Of a DNA stretch of 21,830 bases, positions 1 through 7,190 are shown one piece after another. The stretch lies in the NCBI GenBank assembly GCA_023248835.1, contig JAHFDU010000018.1, positions 1-21,830 on the forward strand, written 5' to 3'. This DNA is from Myxococcales bacterium (GTDB lineage Bacteria > Myxococcota_A > Polyangia > Palsa-1104). Position 1 is the stretch's first letter, and every line of letters starts with the position of its first letter. The translations under genes and the position numbers were made by a program. Under the pieces are notes generated by a model, which saw only the letters and a program-made list of their open reading frames with translations, made no database searches and was not told where the DNA came from.

Positions 1-531
1 ATCGAGTAGCAACACTTGTCGCCCGTGCTCGGCGAGCGTCGCGGCTGCGGCCAATCCGGCGGGTCCGCCGCCAACGATCACCAACTCTACATGTTGCGAG
101 CGAGTGACGAAGGTTGGTTGTGCGCGCTCCTCTGGCAGTCGACCCAGGCCGCCGAGCTGTCGCACCATTTGTTGCATCGCTTGATTGAGCGGTCGCGGCC
201 GGAGCATCAACGTGTGGTGATCCATTCCGGATGGGAAGAGTGCGTCTGCCGCCGCCAAAACATCGAAGCCCACCGACGGAAAAGCGTTCTGGCGTTCGAC
301 TTGCAAAGTTGGTTGAACTTGCGTCTGACAGGCTTTCTCATTTGGCCGTCCGTCGATGCGCATCAGGCAGGCGCCGCAATGGCCGTCGAGACAAAAAAAG
401 CCGCGCGGGCGGTGGTATTTTATCGAGCGCGAGGAAATGATTTCGCCTGAGCGAATGAGCGCTGCGGCGACGGTGTCACGAGAATGCGCGGAAATGATTC
501 GTCCTTCGAAATCGATTTCGGTCGGGGTCAC
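1..531 (-). CDS. [2Fe-2S]/FAD-dependent oxidoreductase, N-terminal part (sarcosine oxidase alpha / hydroxyproline dehydrogenase type)
   Basis: The reading frame starts at GTG 531 and runs open for 177 codons to the window edge, so the C-terminus is missing. Residues 1-70 form a ferredoxin-like domain with the motif RPRGFFCLDGHCGACL; cysteines 47, 52, 55 and 68 would bind a [2Fe-2S] cluster. A linker follows, then a Rossmann FAD/NAD-binding motif, VIVGGGPAGLAAAATLAEHG, at about residues 151-170. Fusion of this ferredoxin domain to an FAD module is seen in the alpha subunits of heterotetrameric sarcosine oxidases and in hydroxyproline or opine dehydrogenases, which oxidise secondary amines. The gene lies 42 bases downstream of the aldehyde dehydrogenase on the same strand, which suggests joint catabolism of an amine. 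The substrate cannot be told from the N-terminus. No clear Shine-Dalgarno sequence is visible before the GTG. Confidence 0.85.
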   Translation of the reverse strand, partial: MTPTEIDFEGRIISAHSRDTVAAALIRSGEIISSRSIKYHRPRGFFCLDGHCGACLMRIDGRPNEKACQTQVQPTLQVERQNAFPSVGFDVLAAADALFPSGMDHHTLMLRPRPLNQAMQQMVRQLGGLGRLPEERAQPTFVTRSQHVELVIVGGGPAGLAAAATLAEHGRQVLLLD

Positions 532-543
532 TCTTAATCCGTC

Positions 544-574
544 GCTGACAGCTGATAGCTGACAGCTGATAGCT
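544..574. repeat. Two-copy tandem 14-mer between two genes
   Basis: The unit GCTGACAGCTGATA occurs twice in perfect tandem and is followed by a partial third copy (GCT). It lies between the aldehyde dehydrogenase stop and the start of the oxidoreductase. Each unit is itself nearly palindromic around AGCT. It resembles short AGCTGATAGCTGA-type repeats that recur in many environmental genomes; that likeness is from memory and was not searched. Confidence 0.7.
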
Positions 575-2301
575 CAAAAAACAACGTGTCGCCCTTTTTG
601 GCGGCGGCAGAACATACCGATGGTTGTGGTGGCGTCGCCGACACCGGTGTTGCCCGAGGGACCGACGCCGGAGGCGCCGAATTCTTCCCATTCGAGCGCC
701 GAGTCGGTGCCGTCATTTTCTTTGAGCATGCCAGCGAGCACAGCGCGGCCGCGAGCCAGTTTCACGTCGTCGCGTGAGTAGATCGAGACCGCCAGATCGT
801 GGTGGTTGTCGACCAGGCAGAAACGAACAAAGCGTTCGAAAGAGGGGCAGGCCCAGGTGCACAGCGTCGGCGCGAACAACTCGGTGGTTGCCAGATGAAA
901 TTTGCGCTCACCTTTGCCGTCCCAGTTAGCGTTGATCTCCAGCTCCGGCGTGACCTCAACGATGGACGGCGCCACCACTTCCGCGTGGTCGGCGTACTCT
1001 CCGGTCAAGATGCGGCCGCCGCGTCTCACTACGCGTCCGCCTGCTTTTTCCGCTCCGCGCAAAATCTCGTCTTGGGTGCTGGCCTTGTGCACCATCGCCG
1101 GCCCGACGATTTTGGTTTCGCTAGCATCGACAAAGCGAGGGTCGACGATTTTCCATTTTCCCATTTCGGTGTCGATGCGCGGAACCAATTTATCGAGGGT
1201 GGCGCGCGAGGCAGCGATACCGTGCAGGGTGGTGCACTTGTGCGACGAGAACCCGAGCTTCGAGTAGGTCAGGCGTTCGGCGATGCGTTGCAGTTCGCTG
1301 TCGCTGTAGCCGTCGTCGACAAAACACCAATTGCAACCGCCACCTTCAAACTTGAGGGTGCCAAGTTTGCGGGTTTCAAGAATTGTCTCGGCAGTTTCCG
1401 AGGAGCCGGTCAAGGAGACGACCGCAACGCGCGGATCAGTGGCAAGTGTGCTGATGCCGCCGCCAAAACCCTCGAGTTTTTGCACTTGCCGCGGGTCGGC
1501 GCCGGCGGCGAGCAGCATGCGAATGAGTACGGTGTTGGTGAGGCCCGCAAATGGATGACCTTTGAAAATGAACGGCGCACCGGCGAGATAACAGCCGATG
1601 ATCTGAATCACCGAAATACCGTAGACGAAGTTCATCGGTGTTAACAGCACGCACAGCCCGGCCGGGATGTAGCCATTTTTCCAGTAGGTGTGGCCGGCGG
1701 TCATCGTCGGTAGTAGCTCGCCGAGCATCGCTTTTTCCGCCGCGCCACCGAGATGATCGGCGGAGCGCTTGCCCTCCCAAAAATCCTTGTCGGCTTCGAG
1801 TCGCGTCTTGGGAATCTGAGCGCGAATTTCGCTCAGCGCCTCTTCGTAGTAGTGCAAAAGCAGTCGCGAAAAATTGGCGGTGACGTGTTTGCGATAGGTC
1901 AGCGGCTCGTCGACCCAGGCGAGCGAAGCAAATTGCTCATGGCCAGCTGCTACTGCCCATTCGACGTCCTCACTGTTCGATGATGCAATCTGACAGAGCG
2001 AGACGCGTCGATCGGCAGGGCAGTGCATGGTGGCGTATTCGCCGCGCTTGGGCGAGCGCCACTGCCCATCGATGAAATTATGGATATGCGGGTGCGCGTC
2101 TCCGGCACGCAGCGGCAACTTGGCATACGGAAAAATGTAGGCGCGCAACGCTTCCATTTCGTCGTCGGAGAGTTGAGGCGTAAAAAGCGTCCAGCTACGC
2201 CGTCGCTCGCGGTAAAGCTCGGCCAGCGGATCCTTGCCCAGTTGGTCGCGCGCGCGAAACTCGGCGATGCTGGAAGACAGCGTATTCGGCCAACGCTTCA
2301 T
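574..2301 (-). CDS. Aldehyde dehydrogenase family protein
   Basis: This is an NAD(P)-dependent aldehyde dehydrogenase of about 575 residues from the chosen start. It carries the N-terminal fold ending in the substrate-tunnel motif PAGLCVLLTPMNFVYG, the cofactor-binding segment VVSLTGSSETAE, the catalytic-glutamate region LKFEGGGCNW and a catalytic-cysteine region SSHKCTTLHG. The C-terminus GPSGNTGVGDATTTIG also fits the superfamily. It is longer at the N-terminus than typical 480-500 residue enzymes. The frame stays open upstream to 2610, but those extra 103 codons run through inverted repeats and read as low-complexity PTPTPT and RGRGRRRGR, so I prefer ATG 2301; no strong ribosome site is seen there. 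Its neighbour, a [2Fe-2S]/FAD oxidoreductase, suggests it oxidises an aldehyde released from amine breakdown. The subfamily and substrate are not resolved. Confidence 0.85.
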   Translation of the reverse strand: MKRWPNTLSSSIAEFRARDQLGKDPLAELYRERRRSWTLFTPQLSDDEMEALRAYIFPYAKLPLRAGDAHPHIHNFIDGQWRSPKRGEYATMHCPADRRVSLCQIASSNSEDVEWAVAAGHEQFASLAWVDEPLTYRKHVTANFSRLLLHYYEEALSEIRAQIPKTRLEADKDFWEGKRSADHLGGAAEKAMLGELLPTMTAGHTYWKNGYIPAGLCVLLTPMNFVYGISVIQIIGCYLAGAPFIFKGHPFAGLTNTVLIRMLLAAGADPRQVQKLEGFGGGISTLATDPRVAVVSLTGSSETAETILETRKLGTLKFEGGGCNWCFVDDGYSDSELQRIAERLTYSKLGFSSHKCTTLHGIAASRATLDKLVPRIDTEMGKWKIVDPRFVDASETKIVGPAMVHKASTQDEILRGAEKAGGRVVRRGGRILTGEYADHAEVVAPSIVEVTPELEINANWDGKGERKFHLATTELFAPTLCTWACPSFERFVRFCLVDNHHDLAVSIYSRDDVKLARGRAVLAGMLKENDGTDSALEWEEFGASGVGPSGNTGVGDATTTIGMFCRRQKGRHVVF

Positions 2302-2340
2302 GGTGGAGTATTGGGTACCCTCTTGACGGCCAATCGTCAA

Positions 2341-2700
2341 CAGCCGATCGTACTGAAGGTCCGTCAGTTTCGTGGGCGTGGGCGTAGGCGTGAAACGAAA
2401 ATCCGCGCTCTCTACCGACGGTGACGCAAGATTCGCTGGGAGAAATCGGAACACGCGCCACATCGGCAAAACACCGGCGTGGCATTTCCCCCCGGTGCAT
2501 GGCCGCTTTCCGTCGCTGATTCGCCCACGCCTACGCCCACGCCCACGATAAAACTGACGGACCGTCAGCCGATCGTACGCGCATGAGAAGAACAGGCTCG
2601 CTCTTGGCATTCTTGTGGTTACTTGCTGCCGCGCCCGCGCACGCTGGTTTCGTCAATGTACGGATTTCGTTTCACACCCACGAGCATGAAGTGACGGACC
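2341..2700. repeat. Inverted and direct repeat cluster in the aldehyde dehydrogenase leader
   Basis: If the aldehyde dehydrogenase starts at 2301, then 2302-2745 holds no gene. Positions 2524-2560 (ACGCCTACGCCCACGCCCAC followed by AAACTGACGG) are repeated in reverse complement at about 2357-2391, and a degraded third copy lies at about 2660-2700. The string CAGCCGATCGTAC occurs as a direct repeat at 2341 and 2566. CTGACGG-A-CCGTCAG at 2554-2568 is a perfect palindrome, with half-sites near 2358-2367 and 2692-2700. The palindrome resembles TetR-type operators, which is an inference. I see no other gene in this stretch. Confidence 0.6.
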
Positions 2701-2745
2701 GGGGAGATCGTTGTGTTTGAGCCCGGCTGTGCTAGGGTGCGCCGC

Positions 2746-3237
2746 ATGAACCAGTCCAATCCCTATTTGCCGCCGCAAGTTTCAGAGGCTGACCACCTGT
2801 TTGCGACACCGCCGAGTGGTGAGCTGCCGCCAGAGATTTTTCGCATCATGGCGCAAACCAAGCCGTGGGTGACCTTCCTCAGTATTCTTGGTTTCATCGG
2901 CACCGGTTGCATGGTGACGGGCGGCCTCGCGGTCGCATTGCTCGGGGCGTTTGCGCAGCTGCCGTCGCAGTTGCCCGGCTACTTTGGCCTTATCTATTTG
3001 GTGCTTGGCGCGTTCTACATTTTTCCGTCGCTCTATCTTTATCGCTATGGGCAGGGAATTGGCCGGCTCTTGAAGAGCGGCGGTGTCGCCGACCTTACCG
3101 TCGCGCTTCACTACCAGAAGTCGCTGTGGCGCTTCGTCGGCATTTTTACGGTAGTCCTGATGGTGATCTACGGCCTTGTGATCATGGGCGCGATTGTTTT
3201 CGGCGTGGTCTCAGCCATGCACGGAGTTGGCAAGTAA
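2746..3237 (+). CDS. DUF5362-like membrane protein
   Basis: This 163-residue protein starts MNQSNPYLPPQ. It has a polar N-terminus of about 45 residues, then TKPWVTFLSILGFIGTG and four hydrophobic segments at roughly residues 40-70, 75-100, 125-145 and 145-160. The TKPW-x-FLSILGF opening of the first helix and the NPY-x-PPQ start match my memory of the DUF5362 family, whose function is unknown. ATG 2746 is preferred over GTG 2713 because AGGG lies just upstream and family members begin with an NPY-type motif. The gene converges on yggS with a single base between the two stops, which leaves no room for a terminator. No functional partner is evident. Confidence 0.75.
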   Translation: MNQSNPYLPPQVSEADHLFATPPSGELPPEIFRIMAQTKPWVTFLSILGFIGTGCMVTGGLAVALLGAFAQLPSQLPGYFGLIYLVLGAFYIFPSLYLYRYGQGIGRLLKSGGVADLTVALHYQKSLWRFVGIFTVVLMVIYGLVIMGAIVFGVVSAMHGVGK

Positions 3238-3238
3238 C

Positions 3239-3910
3239 TCAATTCCGAGCGCCGAAAATCGCGCTGCCGACGCGCACCAGCGTTGCACCTTCTAAGATTG
3301 CCGATTCAAAATCGCTACTCATTCCCATCGAAAGTTCGGTGAGCCGATGCCTCTCCGCTAGAAGGCGGAGCGCGACGAAATGTGGGCGCGGATCGCCTTG
3401 TGCAGGAGGGATGCACATCAGCCCTTCGATCTTGACGCTCGGCAATTGCGTCGCGCGCTCGAGTAGAGCGTCGAGCTCGGCAGCAGCGCAGCCCGATTTT
3501 TGCGCTTCGTCGCCGACATTGACCTGAATCAGGCAGCGCTGAATGAGAGCGCGGTGCTCAGCGCGCGTGGCGATTTCCTCGAGTAGCGATTGATCGCTGA
3601 CGGAGTGGATGAGCTCTGCCGTGCCGACGACATATTTGACCTTGTTGCGTTGCAGCGGCCCGATAAAGTGCCAGCGCGCTCCTGGCACAAGTGGTGCTTT
3701 GTCGCGCAGTTCCTGCGCATAGTTTTCGCCGAGCAGCGGCTGCCCCGCGGCTACCGCCTCAAGGCAGCGATCTTTAGCGACGGTCTTCGAAACAGCGACG
3801 AGCTTGATCGTGGTCGAATCCCTTCGGGCTTGGGTGGCCGCTGCAGCAATGCGCAAGCGCACCGCCGAGATGTTCTCGGCCACCGTCAGCACGCTCGTCC
3901 GATTCCCCAT
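3239..3910 (-). CDS. yggS: YggS/PLPBP family pyridoxal phosphate homeostasis protein
   Basis: This single-domain PLP-binding TIM-barrel protein is about 223 residues, against about 230 for the family. It contributes to vitamin B6 and amino-acid homeostasis and has no known catalytic activity. The motif KLVAVSKTV (PLP lysine about residue 42), the segment GENYAQE, WHFIGPLQRNK, and the C-terminal LSMGMSSDFESAI and RVGSAIFGARN are all characteristic. ATG 3910 would overlap maf by 25 bases; GTG 3892 or GTG 3883, just past the maf stop, would give slightly shorter proteins and cannot be excluded. It is the last gene of the secreted-protein/asnS/maf/yggS operon. Confidence 0.93.
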   Translation of the reverse strand: MGNRTSVLTVAENISAVRLRIAAAATQARRDSTTIKLVAVSKTVAKDRCLEAVAAGQPLLGENYAQELRDKAPLVPGARWHFIGPLQRNKVKYVVGTAELIHSVSDQSLLEEIATRAEHRALIQRCLIQVNVGDEAQKSGCAAAELDALLERATQLPSVKIEGLMCIPPAQGDPRPHFVALRLLAERHRLTELSMGMSSDFESAILEGATLVRVGSAIFGARN

Positions 3911-4479
3911 TCTGTTGGTACGGCGCCGATCGCGCGCAGGTCCTGCACTACTTCGCAAAGCGGTAGTCCGACGATGTTTGAATACGATCCGGAAATCGAG
4001 ACGACAAATGCGCCTGCAAGGCCCTGGATGGCATATCCGCCCGCTTTGTCGTGCCACTCGTTGCAGTCGAGATAGGCTTCGATGTCGGCGGTGGACAGCG
4101 CAGCGAACCGTACTTCGCTCTGCACGACTCTTGCCCGCGCAATGTCTCCCCATTGAAGATGAGTTGCGGTGATCACAGTGTGGCTTTTGTCTGACAGGCG
4201 TTCCAGCATGCGACGCGCGCCTTCGCGATCGCCCGGCTTGCCGAGGATGCGCGGCTCGTCGAGCAGCGTCACCACTGTGTCGGCGCCGAGCACGCAGCGA
4301 TCCGGTGTTGCGTGCACCATCGCTTTTTCTCGCGCCAGGCGGGCCACGTACACCATCGGCTCTTCTTGTGCATGTTGCGATTCGTCGATGTCACTCGGCG
4401 TGACGACGAATTGCAACCCCAGTTGAGCCAACAGCTCTCGCCGCCGCGGCGAGGCGGAGGCGAGAACCAATGTGTTCAC
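3886..4479 (-). CDS. maf: Maf family nucleotide pyrophosphatase
   Basis: This 197-residue cytoplasmic house-cleaning enzyme hydrolyses non-canonical or modified nucleoside triphosphates to monophosphates. It shows LASASPRRRELLAQLG at the N-terminus, the acidic SDIDE segment, RLAREKA, VLGADTVV and the C-terminal DKAGGYAIQG and GSYSNIVGLPL signatures. The pattern is closest to the YhdE-like dTTP/UTP pyrophosphatase branch, though the branch is not certain. GTG 4479 is chosen because it places the family N-terminus exactly at the start and because the GTGA overlap with the asnS stop points to coupled translation. The reading frame remains open upstream but only as antisense-like sequence inside asnS. 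Confidence 0.93.
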   Translation of the reverse strand: MNTLVLASASPRRRELLAQLGLQFVVTPSDIDESQHAQEEPMVYVARLAREKAMVHATPDRCVLGADTVVTLLDEPRILGKPGDREGARRMLERLSDKSHTVITATHLQWGDIARARVVQSEVRFAALSTADIEAYLDCNEWHDKAGGYAIQGLAGAFVVSISGSYSNIVGLPLCEVVQDLRAIGAVPTEWGIGRAC

Positions 4480-5783
4480 GGTTCGATTTTGCCCATCATG
4501 CGGGGAAACGGAATTGTTTCGCGGACGTGATGCAGCCCGCAAATCCACTGCACCGTTCGCTCTAGGCCTAAGCCGAAACCAGCGTGCGGAACCGATCCGT
4601 AGCGACGCAAATCGAGATACCACTCGAAAGCTTCGCGCGGCAGCTTGTGCTCAGCGATGCGTTGTTCGAGCACCGCCAGATCGTCTTCACGCTGGGCGCC
4701 ACCGATGATTTCGCCAAATCCCTCTGGTGCGATGACGTCGACCGCAAGCGCCAGTCGCGGGTCTTTGGGATCGTGTTTCATATAGAACGCTTTGATCGCG
4801 GCAGGGTAGCGGTGAATCATCACTGGCCGGTCGAACTCTTCGGAAATCGCGGTCTCTTCGTCGGCGCCGAAATCTTCACCGAAGGGCACGGTCTTGCCTT
4901 TCTTGGACAAAATTTCGAGCGCCTCTTCGTAGCGAATTCGTGGGAACGGCTTCTGCACGCGCTCGAGTTTCGACAAATCTCGCTCGAGAATCGTCAGTTC
5001 GTCGCGGCGCGTTTTCAGAACGCCTTGCACGATGTTCACCAAAAAGTCTTCCGCCAAATCCATGTCGCCGTCGAGCTCGAGATAGGCGACTTCGGGCTCG
5101 ACCATCCAAAATTCGGTGAGGTGGCGACGCGTTTTCGATTTCTCGGCGCGAAAAGTCGGCCCAAAGGTGTAGATGCGCCCGAGCGCCATCGCACCCGCTT
5201 CGCCGTAGAGCTGACCCGACTGGGTCAGGTAAGCGGGCTCGCCGAAATAGTCGACTTGAAAAAGATTGGTGGTGCCTTCGCACGCCGACGGTGTGAAGAT
5301 CGGTGCGTCCATTAAGACGAAGCCGCGCTCGTCGAAGTAGTTGCGAATCTGCCGCACGATTTCGGCGCGCACCCTTAACACCGCAACCTGTTTACTCGAG
5401 CGCAGCCAGAGGTGGCGCTGCTCCATCAAGAACGCAGTGCCGTGCTCTTTGGGCGCAATCGGAAACGGCTGGGTTGGCAAATGGACGATCTCGACATTGC
5501 TGGCGTGCAGTTCAACGCCGAGCGGCGATCGTTTGTCTTCGCGTACCGTACCAGTGACGATGATCGATGTCTCTTGTACGGTTTTCTCAGCGCGGCCAAA
5601 AATCTCGTCGCCAACATCGGCGCGCGACACCACCGCTTGTACAATTCCGGTGCCGTCGCGAACTTGTAAGAATTGCAATTTCCCCGACGAGCGTTTGTTG
5701 TAAAGCCAGCCCTTGAGCACCACCGGCTCGTTGATGTGGTGGCGCAAACGATCGATGTAGATGTGCGGAATCATCGCCGTCAC
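4476..5783 (-). CDS. asnS: Asparagine--tRNA ligase
   Basis: This class II aminoacyl-tRNA synthetase charges tRNA(Asn). At 435 residues it has family length. An N-terminal OB-fold anticodon-binding domain (about residues 1-110, with VLKGWLYNKRSSGKLQFLQV) leads into the catalytic core. Motif 2 is FRAEKSKTRRHLTEFWMVEP near residue 210 and motif 3 is GFGLGLERTVQWICG near residue 402; the protein ends in a typical IPFPRMMGKIEP. The start is GTG 5783, overlapping the upstream stop as GTGA; ATG 5774 three codons in is an alternative. The presence of AsnS means the organism can form Asn-tRNA directly. It sits in an operon with maf and yggS. Confidence 0.96.
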   Translation of the reverse strand: MTAMIPHIYIDRLRHHINEPVVLKGWLYNKRSSGKLQFLQVRDGTGIVQAVVSRADVGDEIFGRAEKTVQETSIIVTGTVREDKRSPLGVELHASNVEIVHLPTQPFPIAPKEHGTAFLMEQRHLWLRSSKQVAVLRVRAEIVRQIRNYFDERGFVLMDAPIFTPSACEGTTNLFQVDYFGEPAYLTQSGQLYGEAGAMALGRIYTFGPTFRAEKSKTRRHLTEFWMVEPEVAYLELDGDMDLAEDFLVNIVQGVLKTRRDELTILERDLSKLERVQKPFPRIRYEEALEILSKKGKTVPFGEDFGADEETAISEEFDRPVMIHRYPAAIKAFYMKHDPKDPRLALAVDVIAPEGFGEIIGGAQREDDLAVLEQRIAEHKLPREAFEWYLDLRRYGSVPHAGFGLGLERTVQWICGLHHVRETIPFPRMMGKIEP

Positions 5784-6382
5784 TTCGAGGACAAGGAGAC
5801 GGCGACCGTGAGCTGTCGGCCGTCGAGAAATTGCACGGGAAGTTCGCTGCCGCTTGGACTTTTTTTGGCGCTCACCGCTTTTTCGTTCTTGCCGTCGACC
5901 GTGGCATCACTGGTGGGATCGCCGCCAAACCAAGCGCTGGCCGGCTCGGCACCGATGGTGAAATCTTGCGCGATGGTGACCTCGAGCGACAGTCGCATCG
6001 GCGGCTCACCCCAATAAGAGAGCGGCAATCCGTGCAAGGTCACCGCGCCGCCAGGGGCAATCAGCGTCGCCTGAAATCCGCCGGTGCCGAGAAAGCGGCC
6101 GACCAGCGCGCGTCCTTTTCCCGAATACTCATAGACCTCGACGGCGTCGACACCGCCGCCGGTCTGTACCGGCAGCGCAGAGGGCAGCACAAACCAGCGC
6201 GGGGTCGATTCGCCATTGTGCAGCACCGCATCAATCAGCAGTCGCTGTTGCGGTGGCCGCCCGGGTCGCGATCCCGAGACTCGGATTTCTACTGTGGTTT
6301 TCATGCTGCGCCCTTTCGCCCCGCGCGCCATCGCCGGCGCGACGCCGACGATCACTGCCATCGCGAACATTACATTTCTCAT
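5780..6382 (-). CDS. Secreted protein of unknown function
   Basis: This 200-residue protein starts MRNVMFAMAVIVGVAPAMARG, a signal peptide with likely cleavage after AMA. The mature part looks beta-rich (MKTTVEIRVSGS, LLIDAVLHNGESTPRWFVLP, AVEVYEYSGKGRALVGRFLG) and ends with a lysine/serine-rich stretch and LTVAVSLSSK. The PRWFVLP and GEPPMRLSLEVT segments suggest an immunoglobulin-like or DUF-type domain, but I do not recognise the family. ATG 6382 is chosen because it begins the signal peptide; upstream codons run into the divergent promoter region. It is first in the operon and its TGA overlaps the asnS GTG. Why a secreted protein heads an operon with a tRNA synthetase is unclear. Confidence 0.7.
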   Translation of the reverse strand: MRNVMFAMAVIVGVAPAMARGAKGRSMKTTVEIRVSGSRPGRPPQQRLLIDAVLHNGESTPRWFVLPSALPVQTGGGVDAVEVYEYSGKGRALVGRFLGTGGFQATLIAPGGAVTLHGLPLSYWGEPPMRLSLEVTIAQDFTIGAEPASAWFGGDPTSDATVDGKNEKAVSAKKSPSGSELPVQFLDGRQLTVAVSLSSK

Positions 6383-6419
6383 GCGCAGACGGTATTTGCT
6401 TCGACCCGACAAATCAAGT

Positions 6420-6433
6420 CGATCACGTGATCG
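6420..6433. promoter_or_regulatory. 14-bp perfect palindrome upstream of the asnS operon
   Basis: CGATCACGTGATCG is fully self-complementary. It lies 38 bases upstream of the secreted-protein start and next to a possible minus-strand -35 (TTGATT, plus-strand 6412-6417, followed 17 bases later by TACCGT). It could be an operator for the leftward operon; that role is inferred from position only. Confidence 0.45.
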
Positions 6434-6459
6434 CAAGGGCAGGGGTGCAAAAGGGGGAC

Positions 6460-6494
6460 TTGACAGATCGCCTTTGCGATCGTAAATATTGAAC
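6460..6494 (+). promoter_or_regulatory. Promoter with embedded inverted-repeat operator for the tetR gene
   Basis: A consensus -35 TTGACA (6460-6465) is followed by a 17-base spacer and a weak -10-like TAAATA (6483-6488). Almost the whole spacer is an inverted repeat, GATCGC-CTTT-GCGATC (6466-6481). A repressor bound there would block RNA polymerase, so autoregulation by the adjacent TetR protein is likely. The predicted transcript would begin near 6495, at the GTG codon. Confidence 0.6.
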
Positions 6495-7190
6495 GTGTTC
6501 GAAAATAAACAAAAATCTCCCAAAGGCGAGCGCAGCCGAGCGCACCTGCTGGCGGCGGCACTCAAGCTCTTTCGCCGTCGCGGTTTTGAGGCCACCACGA
6601 TGCGAGACATTGCCAAAGAGGCAAACATGGCGCTCGGCGCGGTATACCACTACTTTCCGTCGAAAGCGTCGATCGTGCTCGCCTACTACTGGAGTACGCA
6701 GGCGGCCCATGTGGCGGCGTTCGAAGAGGGGGCGGCGCAAGCGGGCGACCTGCGCAGCCAGCTGACCCTGCTGATTCGGTCGCGGCTCGATGTGGTCGGC
6801 AAAGACCGAAAATTCTTGCCTGCACTCGCGCAGCTCGCCATCGATCCGGCCAATCCGCTTTCGGTTTTTTCGAACCAAAGTTCGGAGTTGCGACGGCAGA
6901 GTATCGCTCTTTGCGCCCAGGCACTCCGGCAGGCCGGCCTTTCCGATGAGCTGGTCGAGCTGTTTGCTCCGGTGGTCTGGGCGGGACTGCTCGGCTTTCT
7001 GCTGCTCTATGTGTTTGATCGCAGTCCCAAGCAGCGCCTCACCTTTCAGATCCTGGAAGAGACGATCGATGTAGCGATTCCATTTTTTTATGCGAGTGCT
7101 ATGCCGGAACTGGCGCCCCTACGCGAGCGGATCGGCGACCTCTTTCAGCGGGTTGGCTTGGTGGCGTTTCTACAGAGCAAGGAGACATGA
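6495..7190 (+). CDS. TetR/AcrR family transcriptional regulator
   Basis: This repressor is about 231 residues. An N-terminal helix-turn-helix domain spans residues 10-60 (SRAHLLAAALKLFRRRGFEA, then TMRDIAKEANMALGAVYHYF), the classic TetR_N signature. The all-helical C-terminal ligand domain is not assignable to a known inducer class. Start choice is uncertain: GTG 6495 coincides with the predicted transcription start, which would give a leaderless mRNA, while TTG 6489 lies two codons upstream. No Shine-Dalgarno sequence precedes either. It runs divergently from the asnS operon and is followed directly by a membrane-protein gene (stop TGA 7190, next ATG 7191), so it probably controls the 7191-9706 genes and itself. 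Confidence 0.92.
   Translation: MFENKQKSPKGERSRAHLLAAALKLFRRRGFEATTMRDIAKEANMALGAVYHYFPSKASIVLAYYWSTQAAHVAAFEEGAAQAGDLRSQLTLLIRSRLDVVGKDRKFLPALAQLAIDPANPLSVFSNQSSELRRQSIALCAQALRQAGLSDELVELFAPVVWAGLLGFLLLYVFDRSPKQRLTFQILEETIDVAIPFFYASAMPELAPLRERIGDLFQRVGLVAFLQSKET

Noticed and set aside
799..1644. 281-codon plus-strand open frame over the aldehyde dehydrogenase
   Set aside because: It is antisense to a clearly conserved enzyme and has no recognisable motifs; long antisense frames are common at this GC content.
4584..5315. 243-codon plus-strand open frame opposite asnS
   Set aside because: Antisense to the conserved asnS core, with no motif.
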